Origin: CAWUEZ02 sp963921355
Lineage (GTDB): Bacteria; Pseudomonadota; Alphaproteobacteria; Thalassobaculales; Thalassobaculaceae
Assembly (NCBI GenBank): GCA_963921355.3
Contig: OZ001190.1
Coordinates: 3,596,001-3,660,000, forward strand
Reading direction: 5' to 3'
DNA length: 64,000 bases
Shown here: piece by piece, positions 37,640-45,262 of the stretch
How positions within the stretch are numbered: the stretch's first letter is position 1
Layout of the letters: each line of letters opens with the position of its first letter
Program-made: the position numbers and the translations under genes
The notes under the pieces: generated by a model
What the model was told of the DNA's origin: nothing
The model's database searches: none
What the model saw: only the letters and a program-made list of their open reading frames with translations

Positions 37640-39037
37640 TCAATTGCTGGGAAGCGTTCCGGGTGGCTCGGTTCCGTAGTACCGCGACTCGACCGCCAAG
37701 TAGTGCTGGTCGTAGTCGTAGATCTGAACGGGCAGACCGAGATCTTGCGCCGTGAGTCGGCCAAGAGATGACAGCAAGGCGTAGCTGGCGACGATCGCAT
37801 CGCGCTCGGCGGAGACCAGATCGACCTGGGCGTCGAGCAGTTCCTGTTCAGCGTCGAGGACGTCGAGAACCGTCCGCGCGCCCACGGTCGCTTCCTGTTC
37901 GACACCCTCCAGGGCGATTTCGGAAGCGGCCACCTCGGCGCGCAGCGACTCGATCTGAGCGATCGAGGTCTGATAGGCCTCGAAGGCGCTGGCCGAGGAC
38001 TCCACAACCTCGCGACGTTCGTCGTCCACAAGCAGCCGAACCCGGTTGGCGTTCTCCTTGGCTTCGCGCACCTGCGAGTAAACGATGCCCTGCTGGTAGA
38101 TCGGGATCGAAACCTGGATCTCCGCCGTCAGGCTGCGCGACTCGTTGTCCTGACCGCTGGTGTCGTAGTTCTGATCCGCCTCGGCAACCAGATCCACAGT
38201 CGGCAGCAGACCCGCTGATTCCTCATCGATGTTGTGCCGGGCCGACAGTTCCTGAAACTTCAACTGGATCAGCGAGAAATTCTCGCGAACGGCGATATCC
38301 ACCGCTTCTTCCCGGTTCACCGGAAGCCCCGGAGGGATCGGGGGGCTCGTCAGCGTGCCGGGAACCTCGCCGACCTCGCGTTCGAAGGTGACCCGCGACG
38401 TGATCAGATTGCCCTCGGCCTGGGTGCGATCCGCTTCGGCGCGCGCGACGCGCGATTCCGCCTGGGCGACGTCCGTTCGGGTGACCTCACCCACACGAAA
38501 CCGGTCCTGGGTCGCATCGAGCTGCTTCTTCAGGCGCTGCAGGTTGTTGATCTGCAGCTGTAAGGTCGACTCGTCGCGCAACACGTTCACGTAGGAAGTC
38601 ACCGCAGCCAGCAGAACCGACTGTTCGGTGGCAAAAAGACTGGCCCGTTCCGCCTGGATGTTGGCGTCGGCCTTATCGACGGCAGCCTGAACCTCGCCGC
38701 CGGTATAGAGCGGCTGAGTCACCGAGAACGACGCCGTGAACGGGAACGAGTTGTCATCGGTCGTCGTTATGCCGTCGGTCTCGGCATCGACATCAGTGAA
38801 GCCGGCGCTGCCGGAGACACTGACGCTCGGCCGCCAGCCGCCTCGTGCCTGAGGCGCCTGTTCATCGGTCTGACGCAGACTCGCGCGGGCTGCGAGCAAC
38901 GAGGGGTTGGTGTCATAAGCAAGCGCCAAGGCATCCTCGAGACTCTGTGCGCCTGCCGGAGCGCCCGCGAGGGAAAGACCGGCCAGCAGCGCGGCGACCG
39001 CGACCGTGGCGCGCAATGGCAATCGATGGTGCGACAT
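37640..39037 (-). CDS. tolC: TolC-type outer-membrane efflux protein
   Basis: Outer-membrane channel for type I secretion and RND/MFP efflux pumps, about 465 residues. ATG 39037 gives a signal peptide (ATVAVAALLAGLSLAGAPAGAQ) and mature start SLEDALALAYDTNPSLLAAR, the classical TolC opening. Two repeat units of long helices are seen, with FSVTQPLYTGGEVQAAVDKA in the first and VSIPIYQQGIVYSQVREAKE in the second. The C-terminal tail is short. The frame upstream to 39202 lies inside the next gene and is not used. Confidence 0.94.
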   Translation of the reverse strand: MSHHRLPLRATVAVAALLAGLSLAGAPAGAQSLEDALALAYDTNPSLLAARASLRQTDEQAPQARGGWRPSVSVSGSAGFTDVDAETDGITTTDDNSFPFTASFSVTQPLYTGGEVQAAVDKADANIQAERASLFATEQSVLLAAVTSYVNVLRDESTLQLQINNLQRLKKQLDATQDRFRVGEVTRTDVAQAESRVARAEADRTQAEGNLITSRVTFEREVGEVPGTLTSPPIPPGLPVNREEAVDIAVRENFSLIQLKFQELSARHNIDEESAGLLPTVDLVAEADQNYDTSGQDNESRSLTAEIQVSIPIYQQGIVYSQVREAKENANRVRLLVDDERREVVESSASAFEAYQTSIAQIESLRAEVAASEIALEGVEQEATVGARTVLDVLDAEQELLDAQVDLVSAERDAIVASYALLSSLGRLTAQDLGLPVQIYDYDQHYLAVESRYYGTEPPGTLPSN

Positions 39038-39074
39038 CAGCGTCGGTCCTTTCAGGGTCTTTCGCCCGATCGTA

Positions 39075-39734
39075 TCAGAAGACAAATCCGTGTTCCTTTT
39101 CGAAACCGGCCAGCATCGGAGTCCCGGCATCGAACAGAATGCGCCGGCCGATATGCCCGGAGCGCTTCTTGTAGATGACGGCCACGCCGGGACCGACCGC
39201 ACTGCCGCCTTCGACGGTCACCAGACGCCCGCCATCGGCCAACTGATCGAACAGGGCCGCCGGCACCATCTCCACCGCACCATCAATCAGGATGACGTTG
39301 TAGGGCGCCTGCTTTGGATATCCGTCCCTGAGATGCCCCGACACGATCGCCGCATTGTCGATCTCAAGCTCCGCGAGCGTCCCGTTGCCGGCATCAACCA
39401 AGGCATCGGTCTCTTCCACCCCGACCACCATCGACACCATGTGCGACAGGATCACCGTCGCGTAGCCCCGTCCACAGGCGAGATCGAGGGCGACATCTCC
39501 GGGCTGGGGCAGTGCAGACTGCAGAAGCCGGGCCAGAACCATCGGCTCCAGCATGTAGCGGCCGTCTCCGATCTCCAGCGCTTCATCAACATAGGCGATG
39601 CCACGCTTGGTTCGCGGGACGAAGAGTTCGCGCGGGACCACGTCGAACGCTGCGACCAGTGCCGGATCCGTCACCCGGTTGGTCCGAATCTGGCTCTCGA
39701 CCATGTTCAACCGCGCCACCGCGTAGTCGACCAT
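39075..39734 (-). CDS. Protein-L-isoaspartate O-methyltransferase-like protein, divergent
   Basis: SAM-dependent methyltransferase fold of 219 residues from ATG 39734, with GAGG 6-9 bases upstream (AGGTGAGGATGCG). N-terminal VESQIRTNRVTDPALVAAFDVVPRELFVP is PIMT-like, but the catalytic GQTISQP motif of true Pcm is replaced by LEIGDGRYMLEPM, and motif I is ALDLACGRGYATVIL. The family is regularly found just upstream of tolC in alphaproteobacteria. Its substrate is probably not isoaspartate; unknown. Confidence 0.85.
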   Translation of the reverse strand: MVDYAVARLNMVESQIRTNRVTDPALVAAFDVVPRELFVPRTKRGIAYVDEALEIGDGRYMLEPMVLARLLQSALPQPGDVALDLACGRGYATVILSHMVSMVVGVEETDALVDAGNGTLAELEIDNAAIVSGHLRDGYPKQAPYNVILIDGAVEMVPAALFDQLADGGRLVTVEGGSAVGPGVAVIYKKRSGHIGRRILFDAGTPMLAGFEKEHGFVF

Positions 39735-39898
39735 CGCATCCTCACCTGGTGCTTTGCCCGTTCGGCGCATGTCGCACGCCGCCATTGGCTTTATAGGCAA
39801 GGCGTCGAGGCGACACAACGTGGGCGACAGGGAACGATGCACGAATGCCGCGACCGGCCGGTCTGTGGATGGAATGTGAACTCTCTTTACAACCCGAT

Positions 39899-39949
39899 GA
39901 TTCGTATAGCGAATCGGACATTGACGCACGTCGTGCGCCTTCTTACAGT
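39899..39949 (+). promoter_or_regulatory. Sigma70-like promoter with two inverted repeats
   Basis: TTGACG (39921-39926) and TACAGT (39944-39949) are spaced by 17 bases, close to a consensus -35/-10 pair. An inverted repeat CGCACG-T-CGTGCG (39925-39937) fills the spacer, and GATTCG-TATAG-CGAATC (39899-39915) lies just upstream; both look like operator sites. Predicted start of transcription is near 39956, leading into the 17-codon ORF. Confidence 0.6.
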
Positions 39950-39979
39950 GTCGCTATGCGTGCCTATAAGGAGGATACG

Positions 39980-40033
39980 ATGCTTGCATCGCCGTATTTG
40001 GCCTCCGGTTGGCTTGGAGTCCGTAGACGCTGA
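39980..40033 (+). CDS. Putative 17-codon small ORF with perfect Shine-Dalgarno
   Basis: ATG 39980 follows AAGGAGG (39968-39974) by 5 bases, a near-ideal ribosome site. It encodes MLASPYLASGWLGVRRR and stop. A second mini-ORF of five codons (ATG 40041, MPERK) follows before the terminator. The frame can start earlier at ATG 39956 (25 codons), but that ATG has no ribosome site. Downstream on the plus strand there is no gene, so it is not a leader for an operon. It could be a small protein, or the 5' part of a small regulatory RNA. Not recognised. Confidence 0.45.
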   Translation: MLASPYLASGWLGVRRR

Positions 40034-40057
40034 GGCGCACATGCCGGAGAGAAAATG

Positions 40058-40089
40058 AACCGCGGCCCCGAACAGGGCCGCGGTTTTTT
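40058..40089 (+). terminator. Intrinsic terminator of the small plus-strand unit
   Basis: AACCGCGGCCC (40058-40068) and GGGCCGCGGTT (40075-40085) form a perfect 11-bp stem with loop CGAACA, and T84-T89 gives six T residues running from the stem's 3' end. This is the clearest intrinsic terminator in the window. The remaining spacer to 40246 shows no further feature. Confidence 0.9.
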
Positions 40090-40246
40090 GTCGGCGCCCT
40101 GGATCTGGTCACGTCCAGGCGGACACATGCCGGGTTCCTCCAGTGCATCCAAACGCAATTAAATCAGATATTTAGAACAGTTTCGCAAGCCTGACAGATC
40201 GCCTTTGGCATGCCCATCTGACACGGATCTGTTCCAGGTCTTCGGG

Positions 40247-41176
40247 TCAATCGGCTGCGGGCGCTGAGGGCGCATGATGCGCGTGCCAGTGCTCGGCGAT
40301 GTCGAGGCGGCGGGCGATCCAGGTCGCCCCTCTGGCCTGGACATGGTCGAGAAACCGGGCCAGCGCCCGGGCACGGCCGGGCCGGCCGACCAGCCTCTGA
40401 TGCAGGCCGATCGACAGCATCCGGGGCGCCTCCGCCCCTTCCTCCCAGAGTTGGTCGAACGCATCGGTGATGTACCGGAAGAAGTCCTCGCCCGACCCGT
40501 AGGATGCCGGTGCGCCGAACTTCACGTCATTGGTGTCGAGAGCGTAGGGCACCACCAGATGAGGCATCCCCTGCACGTGCTCCCAATAGGGCAGGTCATC
40601 GCTGTAGCTGTCGCTGTCATAGCGAAAGCCGCCGGTCTCCACCAACAGTCTGCGCGTGTTCGGACTGGGAGCGTAGCGGCAGTACCAGCCGCGCAGGCGC
40701 TGGCCGGTCAGCCGCTGGGTGATTTCGATGGCGCGGGCGATATGCTCGCGCTCCTCGTCTTCCTCTAGTTCGTAGTGGTTGATCCACCGCCAGCCGTGAC
40801 CGGCGAACTCCCATCCGGCCTCGGCCATGGCTTCGGTCGCGGCTGGGTTGCGTTCGAGGGCCATCGCACAGGCAAACACGGTCAGCGGCAGCCCACGCTC
40901 TACGAACATGCGATGGATCCGCCAGAAACCGACCCGGGGTCCGTAGTCGTAGAGCGACTCCATCCCGAGGTCGCGTGCACCGGCCGGATGCCGGCCGCCC
41001 ACGACTTCCGACAACGCCGACTCATTGCGCCCGTCGCCGTGCAGAACGTTGGTCTCCGAGCCCTCCTCAACATTCAGCACGAAGCTCAGCGCCACACGGG
41101 CACCGTCCGGCCACCTCGTCTTCGGCGGGCGTCCGGCGTAGCCGACAAGGTCACGGGGATAATCGCCGTGCGTCAT
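40247..41176 (-). CDS. Polysaccharide-deacetylase-fold hydrolase, PuuE (allantoinase)-like
   Basis: NodB-homology fold protein of 309 residues close to PuuE, which opens allantoin or related cyclic ureides without a metal. The N-terminus DYPRDLVGYAGRPPKTRWP and LSFVLNVEEGSETNVLHGDG is PuuE-type, as is GMESLYDYGPRVGFWRIHRMF. Because its neighbours are hydantoinase A/B and an isochorismatase-fold gene, a cyclic imide, hydantoin or ureide is the likeliest substrate. It overlaps the flavoprotein gene by 4 bases and is last in the cassette. No uricase, OHCU decarboxylase or transthyretin-like gene is nearby, so allantoin itself is doubtful. Confidence 0.82.
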   Translation of the reverse strand: MTHGDYPRDLVGYAGRPPKTRWPDGARVALSFVLNVEEGSETNVLHGDGRNESALSEVVGGRHPAGARDLGMESLYDYGPRVGFWRIHRMFVERGLPLTVFACAMALERNPAATEAMAEAGWEFAGHGWRWINHYELEEDEEREHIARAIEITQRLTGQRLRGWYCRYAPSPNTRRLLVETGGFRYDSDSYSDDLPYWEHVQGMPHLVVPYALDTNDVKFGAPASYGSGEDFFRYITDAFDQLWEEGAEAPRMLSIGLHQRLVGRPGRARALARFLDHVQARGATWIARRLDIAEHWHAHHAPSAPAAD

Positions 41177-42585
41177 CTTTCCTGCCCGTCGCGGTACATC
41201 GTCGCCGCGCCGATGCCCGCCAAACGGCCCAACGTGACCGCCGTCAGCAGGCCATTACCCGACAGATACCCTTCGACGCCGCTGCCCGACAGGCCGACCG
41301 CAGCGCCTCCGCCGGCGAACAGGTTGTCGAACGGGTGTCCGTCGCTTTTCAGAACCCGGGCCCGGGTGTCGACTTCCAGCCCGCCCTGGGTGTGGAACAG
41401 GGCCCCGGTCACCCGAACGGCGAAGTACGGGGGGCCGCTCAAGGCGGGGGCGCCGGAGAAATCCCGCCCGAACGGATCGACCCGTGAACCCGCTGCGCAG
41501 GCAGCCGCATCCGCCAACGTGCTGCCCAGGGTGGCGGGATCGCAGCCGATGATCGCAGCCAGCTCTTCCAGGTTTCCCGCTTCCCGAACGGCACCGGATT
41601 CGGCGGCCCCCCGGTAGTCTTCAAACCCGAGCCCCATCTCGTGCAGGCGCCGATCATAGATGTTCCAGGCGATTCCCCCGGGCTGTGCGAGCACCTTCAC
41701 CGACTGCTCGGAGTAGCCTTCATGCTCGTTCGAGAACCGCGCGCCGTCGGTGTTGACCTGGATGCCGCCGTCCATCATCAGCGCCCAGGTCACAAGCGCG
41801 CCGTGCGGATGGGCGACCGACCCGTGGCCCTGATAACTGCCCATCTGGGCAAGTCCGGCCCCAAGGTCCCGCCCCCAATTGACGGCGTCGCCCTGATTGC
41901 CGGTATGTCCGAAATAGAGTGCGTCCGCCATCTCGGGAATGTGCCGGCGGACCATCTCCGGATTGCCTCCGAAACCGTTGCACGCCAGCACCAGCGCCGT
42001 GCAGCCGATTTCCTCTGTCGTCCCGTCCGGGCGCTCCACCACCACCCCCAGGATCCGGTCGTTGGGATCGACGATCAGGTCACGGACCACGGCCTCACAG
42101 ACCACATCGATCCCGGCCCGTTCGACCGCCGCAGCCAGCGAGCCGACCAGAGCGGCGCCGGTGCGCTGCGGATGGGCGTGCATGCGCAGAACCGAATGAC
42201 CGGGATACAGAAACCCGTCCAGCAGCACGAACTCCTGATCGTGCTGGTCGGCCAGCCATTCCAGGGTCGACCCTGAGACAGCACAGACCGTGCGGGCCAG
42301 GGCGACATCGCCCTCGCCATGGTTCTTGCGCTGGATATCGCCCAACATCCCTTCGATGTCGTCCTGCACACCGGCGCCGCGCTGCCACCGGGTCTGGCAG
42401 GCCGGGATGAAGCCGGACGACAGGGCCGTCGACCCGGTCGGAACCGGGTCGCGTTCCAGAACCAACACGTCGGCGCCGGAATCCCGGGCCGCCAGCGCGG
42501 CGGTCAGGCCGCAGGCACCGGCACCGATCACCAGGACGGGGACCTGGGGATCCGGAGCGGTCTCTCTGCGGATAATGGCCATCAC
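41173..42585 (-). CDS. FAD-dependent oxidoreductase, fumarate reductase/tricarballylate dehydrogenase type
   Basis: Flavoprotein of 470 residues with the FAD Rossmann motif VLVIGAGACGLTAALAARDSG at the N-terminus, SGFIPACQTRWQRGAG after it, and the family's C-terminal GGLEVDTRARVLKSDG and NLFAGGGAAVGLSGSGVEGYLSG. Such enzymes remove or add hydrogen on dicarboxylate-like substrates. It overlaps the isochorismatase-fold gene by 4 bases and probably acts in the same route, after hydrolysis. Confidence 0.85.
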   Translation of the reverse strand: MMAIIRRETAPDPQVPVLVIGAGACGLTAALAARDSGADVLVLERDPVPTGSTALSSGFIPACQTRWQRGAGVQDDIEGMLGDIQRKNHGEGDVALARTVCAVSGSTLEWLADQHDQEFVLLDGFLYPGHSVLRMHAHPQRTGAALVGSLAAAVERAGIDVVCEAVVRDLIVDPNDRILGVVVERPDGTTEEIGCTALVLACNGFGGNPEMVRRHIPEMADALYFGHTGNQGDAVNWGRDLGAGLAQMGSYQGHGSVAHPHGALVTWALMMDGGIQVNTDGARFSNEHEGYSEQSVKVLAQPGGIAWNIYDRRLHEMGLGFEDYRGAAESGAVREAGNLEELAAIIGCDPATLGSTLADAAACAAGSRVDPFGRDFSGAPALSGPPYFAVRVTGALFHTQGGLEVDTRARVLKSDGHPFDNLFAGGGAAVGLSGSGVEGYLSGNGLLTAVTLGRLAGIGAATMYRDGQER

Positions 42586-43202
42586 GCAGCCTCCCAGGCG
42601 GCGGTGACCTCAGCGATCGAGGCGACCGCGGACACCGGCCTGAGGGCATCGATCGCGGTGCGGTGAACCTCCGCGTCGAAGGCGGCACAGCCGTCTTCCA
42701 GGACGACGGTGTCGATATCGCGGACATGGGCGTCCCGTACGGTCGAGGCAACGCCACCGTTGGTGACGATGCCGCACACGATCAGTTGGGAGATGGCTGC
42801 CTTGCGCAGCACCCATTCAAGCCGGCTCATGTAGAAGGCCGAGAACGCCACTTTCTCCACCTTCAGATCGATCGGCTGCAGCGGATCGACGACATCGTGC
42901 CCCCAGGAGCCGGGAACGAAGTCGCCCTTCCCGAGAAACGGACGCAACTGACGCAGATGGGGCGAGATCAGCGGCTCTCCACCCCGCCCGGGAACCAGCG
43001 TGAAATGGGTGGACGCGATCCATCCGCCCTTTGCCCGAATTTTGGCGGCGAGCGGCGCCAAGCGCTCCGGCAGGGCCGCGATCGCCGCCGATGTGGCACC
43101 GCCGCGGGCGTAGGCGCCATCGGGGTGAATGAAGTCGTTCTGCAGATCGACGAGCAGCAGAGCCGTCCCGGCCGGATCGTCGAAGGTGAGCGGGCCGGTC
43201 AC
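42582..43202 (-). CDS. Isochorismatase-fold hydrolase lacking the nucleophilic Cys
   Basis: A 206-residue protein. It has the fold's acidic motif LLLVDLQNDFIHPDG near residue 15 and the conserved Lys region LKVEKVAFSAF. At the place of the nucleophile, usually TNVCVxST, the sequence reads GIVTNGGVASTVRDA, so Cys is replaced by Gly, as in true isochorismatases (EntB, PhzD) that do not use Cys. It is therefore unlikely to be a Cys amidohydrolase such as nicotinamidase or maleamate amidase. It overlaps genes on both sides by 4 bases. Confidence 0.87.
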   Translation of the reverse strand: MTGPLTFDDPAGTALLLVDLQNDFIHPDGAYARGGATSAAIAALPERLAPLAAKIRAKGGWIASTHFTLVPGRGGEPLISPHLRQLRPFLGKGDFVPGSWGHDVVDPLQPIDLKVEKVAFSAFYMSRLEWVLRKAAISQLIVCGIVTNGGVASTVRDAHVRDIDTVVLEDGCAAFDAEVHRTAIDALRPVSAVASIAEVTAAWEAA

Positions 43203-45262
43203 GCGTCCTCTCCGATCAGTACGTTGCCATAGGCATCGACTTCGCCTGTCAGGCCCGGCTCGATCAGGATCGTCGTATCGCTCTGTTCGAGGACGGCCGG
43301 GCCCGGTATGCGGGCGCCTACGGGCAAGGCGAGCCGATCGACGATGGCCGCGTCGTGCCAGACTCCGTCGACATAAATCTGTCGGCGGTCAAGCTGGGCC
43401 CCTTCCACGCTGGTCTCACCGTCGGGGGCCAGAAGACTGAGGTCGAAGCGGGGACGACGTCCGACCACCGCCACCCTGAGGTTCATAAGCCGCATCGGAA
43501 TGCCTTCGAGCAGGCGGCCGTAGGTCGCCGCATAGGCCGTCTCGAAAGCAGACCGGATTGCCGCCAGATCCAGTTTCCCACCGGGATTGGTCGCCAACGG
43601 GGTGGCGACCGTGTGGGTCTGGCCGACATAGAGCATGTCGAGCTCGACGATGGTCTCCACGCCATCGAGCTGAACCCCGGCGCCGGTCACGGTCTGCCGC
43701 CCCTGTTCAGACAGCCGGGCGATCGCCGTCGTCAGGGCATCCGGGTCAAGGTCATCGACCAGGACGTTCCAGGTCTCAACGAAGTCCTGACGCAGGTCCG
43801 CAATCGTGCACCCAAGAGCGCTGGTGACTCCCGGATAGCGTGGTACCAGGGCCTTCTTGAGGCCGACTTCCCGGATCAGCGCCCCAGCATGCAGCGAGCC
43901 CCCGCCCCCGAAGGGAACGGCCACGAACTCCTTGGGATCATGCCCGCGTTCGATCGAGACGACACGGATCGCCCCCGCCATTTTGGCGTTTGCCACCCGG
44001 ACGATCGCCTCCGCCGCCTCTTCGACGCTGCCAAGCCCCAGCGGCTGGGCGATATGCGTATCGATCGCAGCGCGGGAAGCGTCGACATCGAGCCGGGCCA
44101 GCTTGCCGCCGATCGGCCGATCGGCATTGATCCGACCCAGGACCACGTTCGCGTCGGTGACCGTCGGCCGCGTGTTTCCAAGCCCGTAGCAGACCGGGCC
44201 GGGATCAGAGCCGGCGCTTTCCGGTCCGACCTGCAACAGTCCGCCAGCGTCGACGCGGGCGATCGAGCCGCCACCGGCTCCGATCGTGATGATCTCGATC
44301 ATCGGAGAGCGCACGACCATGCCGAAATCGATCGCCGTCTGCGCCGCAAGCGCGCTCTCGCCGTCGACCACCAGTGAGACGTCGAAGGACGTGCCCCCCA
44401 TGTCGCAGGTGATCAGATTCGGATAACCGGCGACGGCACCGATATGAGCCGCCGCCGTGACTCCGGTCGCTGGACCGGACAGAGCGGTGCGAATCGGGAA
44501 CTGCCGCGCGGTATCGACCGACATCACACCGCCGTTCGACTGGACGATCAGCACTTCGGCCTCCGCGTCCGCCTCGCGCAGCCCCTGCTGCAGACGTGCG
44601 AGATATCGGCCGACCGGTGGCTGCAGATAGGCGTTCAGGGTCGCGGTCGAACTGCGTTCGAACTCGCGGATCTCCGGAACGATCAGGTGGCTGGCGGTAA
44701 CGTAGTCACTCGGCCACACGCCGCGGACCGCCTCCAGTGCCACGCGCTCGTTCTCAGCGTTCGCATAGGCGTTGATGAAGACGATGGCGACGGCCTCGCA
44801 GCCGCGCTCGAGCAGCGTGCGCGCCGCCCGTTCCACCTCCTGAGGATCAACGGCCTGACGAACGGTTCCGTCAGCCAGCGTGCGCTCGGCAACTTCCAGA
44901 CGACGATCCCGCGGGACCACCGGCTCGAACGTTCCCCAGAGCCCCCAGGTCTTCGGACGGTCCCGGCGACGCATCTCCAGGACATCCCGGAACCCTGTCG
45001 TCGTGATGATGCCGGTCGCTGCCCCTTTGCGCTCGAGCAACGCGTTGGTGCCGACGGTCGTACCGTGGACCACCGTTGCAAGGGCGCTGAGGTTGCCGGT
45101 GCCCTTCTCCAGCCCGGCCATGAAGCCCTCGGCCTGGTTGGCCGGGGTCGAGGGAACCTTCGCGACCCGCGCGACGCCGGCCGCCTTGTCGAGGACGAAT
45201 ACATCGGTGAAGGTACCGCCGACATCGACGCCGGCGATCATTTTGGCAGTCGGCGTCGTCAT
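43199..45262 (-). CDS. hyuA: Hydantoinase/oxoprolinase subunit A
   Basis: ATP-dependent ring-opening enzyme subunit of 687 residues (hydantoinase A/5-oxoprolinase/acetone-carboxylase-like family). It has the N-terminal ATPase-type motif IAGVDVGGTFTDVFVLDK, then VVHGTTVGTNALLERKGA, and the internal CDMGGTSFDVSLV. It overlaps its partner subunit B by 4 bases, as is usual for the pair. The pair hydrolyses a cyclic amide with ATP; the exact ring is unknown. Confidence 0.93.
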   Translation of the reverse strand: MTTPTAKMIAGVDVGGTFTDVFVLDKAAGVARVAKVPSTPANQAEGFMAGLEKGTGNLSALATVVHGTTVGTNALLERKGAATGIITTTGFRDVLEMRRRDRPKTWGLWGTFEPVVPRDRRLEVAERTLADGTVRQAVDPQEVERAARTLLERGCEAVAIVFINAYANAENERVALEAVRGVWPSDYVTASHLIVPEIREFERSSTATLNAYLQPPVGRYLARLQQGLREADAEAEVLIVQSNGGVMSVDTARQFPIRTALSGPATGVTAAAHIGAVAGYPNLITCDMGGTSFDVSLVVDGESALAAQTAIDFGMVVRSPMIEIITIGAGGGSIARVDAGGLLQVGPESAGSDPGPVCYGLGNTRPTVTDANVVLGRINADRPIGGKLARLDVDASRAAIDTHIAQPLGLGSVEEAAEAIVRVANAKMAGAIRVVSIERGHDPKEFVAVPFGGGGSLHAGALIREVGLKKALVPRYPGVTSALGCTIADLRQDFVETWNVLVDDLDPDALTTAIARLSEQGRQTVTGAGVQLDGVETIVELDMLYVGQTHTVATPLATNPGGKLDLAAIRSAFETAYAATYGRLLEGIPMRLMNLRVAVVGRRPRFDLSLLAPDGETSVEGAQLDRRQIYVDGVWHDAAIVDRLALPVGARIPGPAVLEQSDTTILIEPGLTGEVDAYGNVLIGEDA

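Noticed and set aside
37148..37771. Ser/Gly-rich plus-strand frame of 207 codons over popZ
   Set aside because: Antisense shadow of the Glu/Pro repeats of PopZ.
39845..40033. 62-codon frame ending at the same stop as the 17-codon ORF
   Set aside because: Its upstream part precedes the predicted transcription start and has no ribosome site; only the last 17 codons are supported.
39006..40058. 350-codon plus-strand frame over the PIMT-like gene
   Set aside because: Antisense to the real gene and Arg/His-rich without family likeness.
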